DNA of 64,000 bases from NCBI RefSeq assembly GCF_015831345.1, contig NZ_JADWYS010000001.1, positions 434,001 to 498,000 on the forward strand, in the 5' to 3' direction. The notes under the pieces were generated by a model. It saw only the letters and a list, made by a program, of their open reading frames with translations, did no database searches and had not been told where the DNA came from. This document shows positions 21,348 through 28,761 of the stretch, one piece after another (the stretch's first letter is position 1; each line of letters opens with the position of its first letter). The translations under genes were made by a program, and so were the position numbers. This DNA comes from Caenimonas aquaedulcis. Lineage in GTDB: Bacteria > Pseudomonadota > Gammaproteobacteria > Burkholderiales > Burkholderiaceae_C.

Positions 21348-22454
21348 TCACAAGACAGCCCGGATGGCCACGCCCTGTCCGGGCCTCGTGCGAATGTGCA
21401 GCTTTCCGCCGGCGAGTTCGGTCCGTTCGATCATTCCGTGCAGGCCGAAGTTGCGCTCGCTCGTCTGCCCATCGAGCAGTTGGTGCTTGTCGAACCCCAC
21501 GCCGTCGTCGACCACCAGCACGCCGATGCGGCCGCCCGGGAGGTACCTGAGCCGCACGGTGATCAAGGAGGCGCGCGCGTGGCGGATGATGTTGGTGAGG
21601 GCTTCCTGGATGAGCCGCAGTGCCACGGAGGCGGCGTCGCCGGGCGGCGCGGGTTCGGCTCCGCGGGCGACGACACTGAAGGCGATGCCCGCGGGCTCGG
21701 CCATCCGCTGCACCGCGGTTTGCGCGGCCGCCGTGAGCCCGAGATAGTCGAGCTGCGCCGGGCGCAGGTTGAACGAGAGCGTCTTCAGCTGCGATACCGC
21801 TGCCTGCGCCATGTCCATGGCCGTGTCGGTGTGTTTTTGCGCGTCGGCCTCCGCAGCGGCGCGCTTGGCCGCATGGAGGTGAATGACCATGCCCGTCAGC
21901 GTCTGGCCGAGCTGGTCGTGGAGCTCGCGTGAAATCAACGTGCGCTCGCGCTCCTGGGCCACGACCAGGCGCGCCGACAGCCGCTTCAGCCGGCCGTAGG
22001 CCGCCTCCAGTTCGCGCCCCAGGCGTTCCTGTTCGAGCACGCGATGCCGCTCCGTCATCACCCGGTCGATGATCTGGGGGAGGGTGCCGAGCTTGTCCTT
22101 GGTGACGTAGTCCTTCGCGCCGCATCGCAGCACGTGCACCGCTGCTTCTTCGCCGATCGCGCGCGTCACCACGACCAGGGGCGTTCCCGAGCGGCGGGCC
22201 AGCAGGATCTGCAGTGCGGCATAAGGCGAAAAGCGCGGCAGGTTGAAGTCGCACAGGATGGCGTCGAATTCCTTCTGCAACGCCTGCGTGAACGACGCGG
22301 CGTCCTCGACGCGCTCCAGCGCATATCGGCGCTGCGGGTCCGCGCGCTCCAAGGCAAATCCCAGCAGGTCGAAATCGTCGGGGTTGTCCTCGACACAAAG
22401 CAGACGGATGGGCTGCGGAGACCCGGAGGTTGGTTCAGCGTCGAGTAGGTTCAT
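21348..22454 (-). CDS. Hybrid sensor kinase: N-terminal receiver plus HisKA_3 kinase
   Basis: The 368-residue soluble protein has a receiver domain at 15-125 with Asp69 (AILCDFNLP) and VTKDK lysine. A short coiled coil follows, then a HisKA_3 dimerisation helix with His179 (LISRELHDQLGQTLTGM). The HATPase_c domain shows LRLIQEALTNIIRHARA, VVDDGVGFD and GLHGMIERTELAGG. No membrane segment is present, so the input is probably phosphorylation of its own receiver by another kinase. It is followed by the NarL-type regulator. It runs divergently from the dCache kinase at 22574. Confidence 0.9.
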   Translation of the reverse strand: MNLLDAEPTSGSPQPIRLLCVEDNPDDFDLLGFALERADPQRRYALERVEDAASFTQALQKEFDAILCDFNLPRFSPYAALQILLARRSGTPLVVVTRAIGEEAAVHVLRCGAKDYVTKDKLGTLPQIIDRVMTERHRVLEQERLGRELEAAYGRLKRLSARLVVAQERERTLISRELHDQLGQTLTGMVIHLHAAKRAAAEADAQKHTDTAMDMAQAAVSQLKTLSFNLRPAQLDYLGLTAAAQTAVQRMAEPAGIAFSVVARGAEPAPPGDAASVALRLIQEALTNIIRHARASLITVRLRYLPGGRIGVLVVDDGVGFDKHQLLDGQTSERNFGLHGMIERTELAGGKLHIRTRPGQGVAIRAVL

Positions 22455-22515
22455 GGCGCGGCGTGGATGCGTTCAGTTTAGGTGCTTTCACGGAGCGCCG
22501 ATGTGAACTTCTCAC

Positions 22516-22521
22516 TTGACA
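22516..22521 (+). promoter_or_regulatory. Consensus -35 (TTGACA) before the dCache kinase gene
   Basis: A perfect TTGACA within the 119-base divergent gap, but the sequence 17-18 bases downstream (ACACTC/CACTCG) is a poor -10, so an activator or another sigma factor may be involved. CTCACTTGAC (22511-22520) also occurs on the minus strand in the NlpC/P60 promoter (20605-20614). Confidence 0.25.
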
Positions 22522-22573
22522 GCACACGCCACCGGGCGACACTCGACCCACAACAAGCGACAGGGAAGACAGG

Positions 22574-24931
22574 GTGATACGTTCCTTCGGGCTGCGTTCT
22601 GCTTTGACGCTGCTGGTGTTGATTGCGATCGCGCCGGTGTTCGGGGTCGTGGTGCAGGCCTCGCTCGCCGAGAGCAGCGCGCGCGTGGAACGCGCGGAGG
22701 CCTCGCTGCGTTCCATGGTTCAGCTTGGCGCGGCGCAACAGGAAAGGTTCATCGAAGGCGCGCGGCAGGTGCTGGCCGCCGTCGCCTACGCGCCGCCGGT
22801 CTACCAGGGAGACGCGCAGGCCTGCAGCGCCTACATGCGCCGCCTGCAGAACCAATATCCCAGCGGATTCGGCATCTTCGGCGTGCTGGATCCGCAAGGC
22901 AACCTCACCTGTCGCGCGACGCCTCCCGCCACGCCCGTCAACTCCAGCGACCGGCTGTTCTTTCGCAACGCCCTGAAGACGGGGCGGTTCAGCGTGGGCG
23001 AGTTCACGATCAGCCGTGCCAGCGGCCGCCCCGTGCTGACGTTCGGCCTGCCGGTCTACGCCGACGAAGCGCGAAGCCAGCTGCGCGGCGTCGCCTACCT
23101 GGCGCTCGACCTGACGCAAGCCGACGCACAGCTGCGGCGCCTCGCGCTCGCCCCGGAGATGACCATGCTGGTGTCCGATGGCAACGGGACCGTGATGGCG
23201 GCGGCGGGTCCACGGGCAGGCCGCATCGGCGTCCCCTTGCCGGAGGAGTTCCTGCGAGGCGCGGTGACCGCGAACCGGCCAGGGTTCGCCCACGAGACGG
23301 GCGCGGACGGCGAACGTTGGCTCTACGCCGTTCAGCCCACCGGCGGGGGCTCCGAGGGGCGGCTGTACGTGGCAGCCATGATGTCCAGTGCGGACCTGCT
23401 CGCGTCATCGACGCGGCGGCTTCACGTGCAGCTCGCGGCATTGGCGCTCATCGCGCTGGCCGCCGCAGTCGCGGCGTGGCTCTTCGGCGATCGCGTCGTG
23501 GCGGGGCCGATCTCCAGGACGCTCGCACGCATCGAGGCCCTGCGGCGAAACGAAGTCGCGGCACCCGACGCCGCGCCCTCGGGCCTCAAGGAGCTTCGCG
23601 TGCTGGACGAAAGTTTCGAGGAGATGGCTCGCAGCCTCAGCGCGCGCGCGGTCCTGCGCGACGCAGCGCTCTCCGAGCTCGCGGGCCAGAAAACATTGCT
23701 CGAGTCGATCCTGGAAAGCATGGCCGAGGGCGTGCTGGTGCTCGACAACGCAGGACGCTTCATCCACATCAATTCGGCGGCGCATCGCATCCTGCCCGGG
23801 CTCTCGGAGATGAACCGGCAGGGCTCGCAGCTGCGGCCGGCCGAAGGCGACTGGGGTATCTACGAGCTGGACGGCAGCACGCCGCTGCCGCACGAAGGGC
23901 GACCCGCGCTGCGCGCCCTGGCGGGCCAGACCATGGACCACTTCCGCCTTGTCGTGCGCGGGCGCCTGTCGGGCGGTGCCGAGAAGATCATCCAGGGCGA
24001 CACGCGCGAGCTGCGCGCGCCGGAAGGCACGCGCGACGGCGTCGTGGTGGTCTTCAGCGACATCACGGCAGCCTACCGCGCCGAGCAGGCCGTGCTGCAG
24101 ATGAACGACACGCTGGAGAGGCGCGTGGCGGAGCGCACCCGCGAACTGGCGCTCTCCAACAGCGAGCTCGAGTCGTTCGCGTACTCGGTGTCGCATGACC
24201 TGCGCGCGCCCCTGCAGGTGATCGACGGTTTCAGCCGGTCCCTGGTGGCGCGCTGCGGCGAATCGCTGGACGAGAAGGGGCGGCATTACCTGAGCCGGAT
24301 CCGGGAGAACACGCGGCAGATGGGCGAGCTGATCGATGACCTGCTGTCGCTCGCGCGGGTCACGCGCACCGAGCTGCGGACGGAGCCCCTCAACCTCGCG
24401 CCCCGTGCCGCGCAGGCCGTGGAGCGGCTGCGCCAGCGCTTTCCCCTGCGCGAGGTCGCCGTGGAGATCGACGACGACATGCGCTGTACCGGTGACGTGC
24501 GGCTGCTGGCCATCGTGCTGGAAAACCTGCTCGAGAATGCATGGAAGTTCACCGCCCGCACCCCGGACGCCCGCATCCGCGTCGGCCGCAAGCCGGCCGG
24601 GGCCGGCGAGTGCGTCATCTACGTGGCGGACAACGGCGCGGGCTTCGACATGGCTTATGCCGACAAGCTCTTCCAGCCGTTCCAGCGCCTGCACGCCGCG
24701 ACCGACTTCGAAGGCACCGGGATCGGCCTGGCGACCGTCCATCGCGTCGTCACCCGCCATGGGGGGCGCGTGTGGGCCGAGGCGCGTCCCGGCGAGGGCG
24801 CCACATTCCTGTTCACCCTGAAGTCTGGAGCAGTCGATGAAAGCCAGCAGCCGCATCCTCCTGGTGGAGGACAACCCGGACCACCGGGAGCTCACCCTGA
24901 TGACACTGGAGGAGAACAACGTCCGCAATGA
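22574..24931 (+). CDS. Membrane sensor histidine kinase (dCache-like sensor, PAS, HisKA)
   Basis: The 785-residue protein begins with GTG. Membrane helix 1 is at about 9-28, an extracytoplasmic dCache-like domain lies at about 30-275 (FGVLDPQGNLTCRATPP.., RLFFRNALKTGRFSVGEF), and helix 2 is near 283-305. A PAS domain starts LLESILESMAEGVLVLDNAGRFIHIN, and the H-box VSHDLRAPLQVIDGF has its His near 540. The ATP domain has VLENLLENAWKFTA and DNGAGFDMAYADKLFQPFQRLH. H-box and F-box match phytochrome-type kinases that use Rcp1-like regulators, and such a regulator follows. The last 32 codons overlap the next gene in another frame; their Pro/Gly-rich product (PHPPGGGQPGPPG) is not part of the kinase fold. 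Confidence 0.9.
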   Translation: MIRSFGLRSALTLLVLIAIAPVFGVVVQASLAESSARVERAEASLRSMVQLGAAQQERFIEGARQVLAAVAYAPPVYQGDAQACSAYMRRLQNQYPSGFGIFGVLDPQGNLTCRATPPATPVNSSDRLFFRNALKTGRFSVGEFTISRASGRPVLTFGLPVYADEARSQLRGVAYLALDLTQADAQLRRLALAPEMTMLVSDGNGTVMAAAGPRAGRIGVPLPEEFLRGAVTANRPGFAHETGADGERWLYAVQPTGGGSEGRLYVAAMMSSADLLASSTRRLHVQLAALALIALAAAVAAWLFGDRVVAGPISRTLARIEALRRNEVAAPDAAPSGLKELRVLDESFEEMARSLSARAVLRDAALSELAGQKTLLESILESMAEGVLVLDNAGRFIHINSAAHRILPGLSEMNRQGSQLRPAEGDWGIYELDGSTPLPHEGRPALRALAGQTMDHFRLVVRGRLSGGAEKIIQGDTRELRAPEGTRDGVVVVFSDITAAYRAEQAVLQMNDTLERRVAERTRELALSNSELESFAYSVSHDLRAPLQVIDGFSRSLVARCGESLDEKGRHYLSRIRENTRQMGELIDDLLSLARVTRTELRTEPLNLAPRAAQAVERLRQRFPLREVAVEIDDDMRCTGDVRLLAIVLENLLENAWKFTARTPDARIRVGRKPAGAGECVIYVADNGAGFDMAYADKLFQPFQRLHAATDFEGTGIGLATVHRVVTRHGGRVWAEARPGEGATFLFTLKSGAVDESQQPHPPGGGQPGPPGAHPDDTGGEQRPQ

Positions 24932-25280
24932 AATCGTCGTGGCGAACGACGGCATCGAGGCGCTCGAGTACCTCTTCGGGACCGGCCGCCACGAAGGACG
25001 CGATCCGCGCGACGTGCCCGCCCTGGTCCTGCTGGACCTGAAGCTGCCCAAGCTGGGCGGCATCGAGGTGCTGCGGCGGATCCGCGACGACGAGCGCACC
25101 CGGTTCGTTCCCGTCGTCATCCTCACTTCGTCCAGCGAGGAGGAGGACATCCTGGCGAGCCTGAAGAACGGCGCCAACAGCTACGTGCGCAAGCCGGTCG
25201 ACTTCGGCCTCTTCGTCGAACAGGTGCGGCGCCTGCAGGTGTACTGGCTCCTCGTTCACGAGCCGCAACTGGGAGGCTGA
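24837..25280 (+). CDS. CheY/Rcp1-like single-domain response regulator
   Basis: The 147-residue protein is a receiver only: acidic pair in VEDNPDHREL, phospho-acceptor Asp67 (LVLLDLKLPKLGG), and the YVRKPVDF lysine near 119. The ..LEYLFGTG..R..RDVPALVLLDLKLPK pattern is typical of Rcp1-type regulators paired with phytochrome-like kinases. It starts 95 bases inside the 3' end of the kinase gene in a different frame, with GGAG about 8 bases upstream, so the two are probably co-translated. It has no output domain, so it acts through protein contacts. Confidence 0.93.
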   Translation: MKASSRILLVEDNPDHRELTLMTLEENNVRNEIVVANDGIEALEYLFGTGRHEGRDPRDVPALVLLDLKLPKLGGIEVLRRIRDDERTRFVPVVILTSSSEEEDILASLKNGANSYVRKPVDFGLFVEQVRRLQVYWLLVHEPQLGG

Positions 25281-25352
25281 GGCGGCCGCTAGGGAATTGA
25301 CCTAAGCGCGCCGTCGCCTTTCCGTAAGGCGGCGCCCGCGCTGCGTGGTCTC

Positions 25353-26006
25353 ATGGGCACCATGAATGCAACGCAAGCTCCCATCGCCGCCCTGCTGGCC
25401 GTCGTCCTGTTGGTCGCCGTCCGGTTCGTGCTGTTGCGCATCGCGCAGGCGGGCCGGATGGATGCGGGCCTTTCGCTGTACACCCAGGCCGGGTTCGACG
25501 CGCGCGGCGACGCCTTGCTCGAGCGCTGCCAGGACGGAGGCAGGCCGCTCACGGTCGTGGTGTTCGACTTCGCCGACCTGCTGGAAGTCCGGGCGATCTA
25601 TGGCCAGGAGCTGGCCCGCAAGCTGACGCGCTTCGTGGTGGGACAGCTCGGCATCGTCGCCGGTCACCGGGGTTTCGCGGCCCGGACCGGCCCCGCGGAA
25701 TTCACTGTGGTCCTGCCCCGCATGGGCCGCGACAAGGCCGTGGCCCGCATCCGCCGCGTGCTGGGCAGCCCGATGCGTGTCGAATTCGACGCGGGGGGCA
25801 GCGAGATCGTGATGGTCCCGGAATTCCAGCTCGAAACGGCCGATGCCTGCACCATGTCCGTCGGCGAGCTGCAGCGCGAACTGCGCACGGAGCTCGCCGC
25901 GCTGCACGCCCGCGAGGAGCGCCGCCATCGGCAGATGCAGCGCGAGCGCGAGCGTCACTCCCGCCCCATGGCGCTCGCCGGGCTGCCCGCGGCCCAGGCG
26001 GCCTGA
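25353..26006 (+). CDS. Membrane-anchored protein with degenerate GGDEF-like domain
   Basis: The protein has 217 residues (or 214 from the second ATG at 25362). One N-terminal membrane helix (about 11-30, IAALLAVVLLVAVRFVLL) is followed by a GGDEF-like fold: LTVVVFDFADLLEVRAIYG corresponds to the first metal-site region, and ARTGPAEFTVVLPR occupies the signature position with GPAEF in place of GGDEF. Loss of the signature means it is unlikely to make cyclic di-GMP; a binding or structural role is more likely. The Arg/Glu-rich tail (REERRHRQMQRERER) looks helical. It follows the CheY-like gene by 72 bases and may share its transcript. Assignment rests on motif order and is tentative. Confidence 0.6.
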   Translation: MGTMNATQAPIAALLAVVLLVAVRFVLLRIAQAGRMDAGLSLYTQAGFDARGDALLERCQDGGRPLTVVVFDFADLLEVRAIYGQELARKLTRFVVGQLGIVAGHRGFAARTGPAEFTVVLPRMGRDKAVARIRRVLGSPMRVEFDAGGSEIVMVPEFQLETADACTMSVGELQRELRTELAALHAREERRHRQMQRERERHSRPMALAGLPAAQAA

Positions 26007-26043
26007 CCCCGGGAGAGTTTTCGCGGCCGGGGCGCGTTTCCCT

Positions 26044-26071
26044 GGATGGGACTGGAATAATCCAGCCATCC
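26044..26071. promoter_or_regulatory. Dyad before the isochorismatase-like gene
   Basis: GGATGG-GA-CTGG-AATAAT-CCAG-CCATCC: arms of 4 and 6 bases separated on the left by two unpaired bases, centred on an AT-rich AATAAT, 18 bases before the ATG at 26090. AATAAT resembles a -10 element, so an operator overlapping the promoter is possible, as is a leader hairpin. Confidence 0.35.
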
Positions 26072-26089
26072 CTTGAAAGCGCCCCATCC

Positions 26090-26695
26090 ATGCTCCTCGA
26101 CGCCGACGAATCCCAACTGGTCCTGGTGGACTACCAGGATCGCCTCATGCCCTCCATCCACGAGGCGCAGCTCGTGCTGCGCAATGCCGGGCGGCTTGCC
26201 CGCATCGCGCAGTTGTTCGACCTGCCGGTATGGGGCACCGAGGAGAACCCGCAGGGCCTGGGTGCGATGGCGCCGGAGCTGAAGTCGCTCTGCCGGCGCA
26301 CGCTGGAGAAGCAGGCTTTCAGCGCCGTCGCGGACGGACTCGTCGACTGGCTTCGGCCGCCCGCGCCGCCCCAGCGCGGCGGCAACGCGCGAAGCCTGCC
26401 CAAGCACTTGCAGAAACCCGCGGCGGCGCAGGAGCATCGCAATACCATCGTGATCGCCGGGTGCGAGGCGCACGTTTGCCTGCTGCAGACCGCGCTGGAC
26501 CTGCTCGAGGAGGAAATGGATGTGTGGGTCGTCACCGATGCCTGCGGCTCGCGGACGGAGCGCAATCGCGACGCGGCGTTCGACCGGCTCGCGGGCGCCG
26601 GGGCTGAACTGGTCACGACGGAGATGGTCGCCTTCGAGTGGCTGCGCACCGCGGAACATCCCGATTTCAAGGAAGTACTGGCCTTGCTGAAATAA
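26090..26695 (+). CDS. Isochorismatase-family cysteine hydrolase
   Basis: The 201-residue protein carries the family's catalytic triad: Asp14 (LVLVDYQDRLMP), Lys74 (LEKQAFSA) and nucleophile Cys130 (IAGCEAHVCLLQTALDL), with a cis-peptide-like IVIAGCEAH segment. Such enzymes hydrolyse amides or vinyl ethers (nicotinamidase, ycaC-like hydrolases). The substrate cannot be told. A 25-residue Pro/Arg-rich insertion sits between Lys74 and the Cys region (about 90-115). It lies 18 bases before prpE on the same strand and may be co-transcribed with it. Confidence 0.85.
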   Translation: MLLDADESQLVLVDYQDRLMPSIHEAQLVLRNAGRLARIAQLFDLPVWGTEENPQGLGAMAPELKSLCRRTLEKQAFSAVADGLVDWLRPPAPPQRGGNARSLPKHLQKPAAAQEHRNTIVIAGCEAHVCLLQTALDLLEEEMDVWVVTDACGSRTERNRDAAFDRLAGAGAELVTTEMVAFEWLRTAEHPDFKEVLALLK

Positions 26696-26713
26696 ATCCC
26701 GAGGAGACTGCGC

Positions 26714-28609
26714 ATGACCTACGACATGTTCTACCGCCGGTCGATCGACGAGCCGGAGGCGTTCTGGTCCGAACAGGCAGGATTGATCGACTGGCACGAG
26801 GCGCCGCCGCAAATCCTCGACAACTCCCATCCTCCGTTCACGCGGTGGTTCGCGGGTGGGAAGACCAACCTGTGCCACAACGCCGTGGACAGGCACCTTG
26901 CCGATCGCGCGGACCAACCCGCGCTGATCTACGTTTCCACCGAAACCGGCGACGAACGCACCTACAGTTTTCGCGAGCTGCACGGCGAAGTGCAACGCGC
27001 GGCCGCCGCCTTGCTCGCCCTGGGCGTTCGCAAGGGCGACCGGGTGCTGATCTACATGCCCATGATCGCCGAGGCCGCGTTTGCGATGCTGGCGTGCGCG
27101 CGCATCGGCGCCATCCATTCGGTCGTGTTCGGAGGCTTCGCCTCCGTCTCCCTCGCGTCCCGCATCGAAGACGCGACGCCCAAGGTCATCGTGAGCGCCG
27201 ACGCGGGTTCGCGCGGCGGCAAGGTGGTCGCGTACAAGCCGCTGCTGGACGAGGGGATCCGCCTGTCCTCGCACAAGCCCCAGGCCGTGCTGCTGGTCGA
27301 TCGGGGGCTCGTGCCGATGGAGCGCACCGCCGGGCGGGACCACGATTGGGCCGCCCTGTGCGCGCAACATGCGAGCGCCGGCGTCGCGTGCGAATGGCTG
27401 GACGCCACGGACATCAGCTACACGATCTACACGAGCGGCACCACCGGGCGGCCCAAGGGCGTGCAGCGCGATGTCGGGGGCTACGCGGTCGCGCTGGCGG
27501 CAAGCATGAAGCACATCTTCATGGGCGAGCCGGGCGGTACCTTCTTCTCGACCAGCGACATCGGCTGGGTCGTGGGCCACAGCTACATCGTCTACGGCCC
27601 GCTGATCGCCGGCATGGCGACCATCATGTACGAAGGCCTGCCGATCCGCCCCGACGCGGGCATCTGGTGGAGCCTGGTCGAAAAGTACAAGGTGACGGGC
27701 ATGTTCAGCGCGCCGACGGCGGTGCGCGTGCTCAAGAAGCAGGACCCGGCCTTCCTCGGCAAGTACGACCTGTCCAGCCTGAAGGCGCTGTTCCTGGCGG
27801 GCGAGCCGCTCGACGAGCCGACGGCGCGGTGGATCAGCGAAGGACTGGGCGTCCCCATCATCGACAACTACTGGCAGACGGAAAGCGGCTGGCCGATCCT
27901 CACGGTGGCCAATGGCGTGGAGCGCAAGGACAGCCGCTTCGGCAGCCCGGGCGTGCCGATGTACGGCTTCGATGTGCGCCTGGTGCACGAATCCACGGGC
28001 GAGGAACTCACGGCGCCCGGCCAGAAGGGCGTCGTCGTGATCCAGGGTCCCACGCCGCCGGGTTTCATGCAGACCGTCTGGGGCGACGACGCACGCTACG
28101 TCAGGACGTACTGGGAGACCGTGCCGGGAAAGATGGTCTACAGCACCTTCGACTGGGGCATCCGCGACGCCGATGGTTATTACTTCATCCTCGGGCGTAC
28201 CGACGACGTGATCAATGTCGCCGGGCATCGCCTGGGTACGCGGGAAATCGAGGAAAGCATCTCGAGCCATCCCAGCGTTGCCGAAGTCGCCGTGGTCGGG
28301 GTCGCCGATGCATTGAAGGGGCAGGTCGCGATGGCTTTCGTGGTCCCACGCGATGCGACGGCGATCGCCGATGCCGCCGCGAGGCTCAAGCTCGAAGGCA
28401 ACATCATGAAAGTCGTGGACGGCCAGCTCGGGGCCGTGGCGCGCCCGGCGCGGGTTCACTTCGTGACGCTCCTGCCCAAGACCCGCAGCGGCAAGCTGTT
28501 GCGGCGCGCGATCCAGGCCGTGGCGGAAGGACGCGATGCGGGCGACCTCACGACGATCGAAGACCCCACGGCGCTACAGCAGATCAGGGACCAGCTGGGG
28601 CAGGGGTGA
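26714..28609 (+). CDS. prpE: Propionyl-CoA synthetase (acyl-CoA synthetase family)
   Basis: The 631-residue ANL-superfamily ligase shows the PrpE-like N terminus (FYRRSIDEPEAFWSEQAGLIDW), AMP-binding P-loop YTSGTTGRPKGVQRD, the GWVVGHSYIVYGPLIAG segment, WQTESGWPI, and catalytic Lys594 (KTRSGKLLRR), the site of regulatory acylation in this family. It activates propionate to propionyl-CoA via propionyl-AMP. A GAGGAG ribosome site precedes the ATG. The methylcitrate-cycle genes prpBC are not in the window. Acetyl-CoA synthetase is the alternative, but the N-terminal and WQTESGWPI features favour PrpE. Confidence 0.92.
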   Translation: MTYDMFYRRSIDEPEAFWSEQAGLIDWHEAPPQILDNSHPPFTRWFAGGKTNLCHNAVDRHLADRADQPALIYVSTETGDERTYSFRELHGEVQRAAAALLALGVRKGDRVLIYMPMIAEAAFAMLACARIGAIHSVVFGGFASVSLASRIEDATPKVIVSADAGSRGGKVVAYKPLLDEGIRLSSHKPQAVLLVDRGLVPMERTAGRDHDWAALCAQHASAGVACEWLDATDISYTIYTSGTTGRPKGVQRDVGGYAVALAASMKHIFMGEPGGTFFSTSDIGWVVGHSYIVYGPLIAGMATIMYEGLPIRPDAGIWWSLVEKYKVTGMFSAPTAVRVLKKQDPAFLGKYDLSSLKALFLAGEPLDEPTARWISEGLGVPIIDNYWQTESGWPILTVANGVERKDSRFGSPGVPMYGFDVRLVHESTGEELTAPGQKGVVVIQGPTPPGFMQTVWGDDARYVRTYWETVPGKMVYSTFDWGIRDADGYYFILGRTDDVINVAGHRLGTREIEESISSHPSVAEVAVVGVADALKGQVAMAFVVPRDATAIADAAARLKLEGNIMKVVDGQLGAVARPARVHFVTLLPKTRSGKLLRRAIQAVAEGRDAGDLTTIEDPTALQQIRDQLGQG

Positions 28610-28761
28610 GCCCGGGTCGCCCGAAAGTGGCACAATTGAGCCCGCAACAAAGGCCTTCCCCAACCCAGGCACCGTCGCATCCGCCAACCGGTCCAGCCGT
28701 GTCGCGGAAGGTTTCCCAACCAGCTAATGCCTCCTGAAGGGGGGCGGAAAGTAGCGCAAAC

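Noticed and set aside
28625..28642. TGGCACAATTGAGCCC as a sigma-54 promoter for sucA
   Set aside because: The -24 GG is present but no GC falls at the correct -12 spacing; one partial match is not enough.
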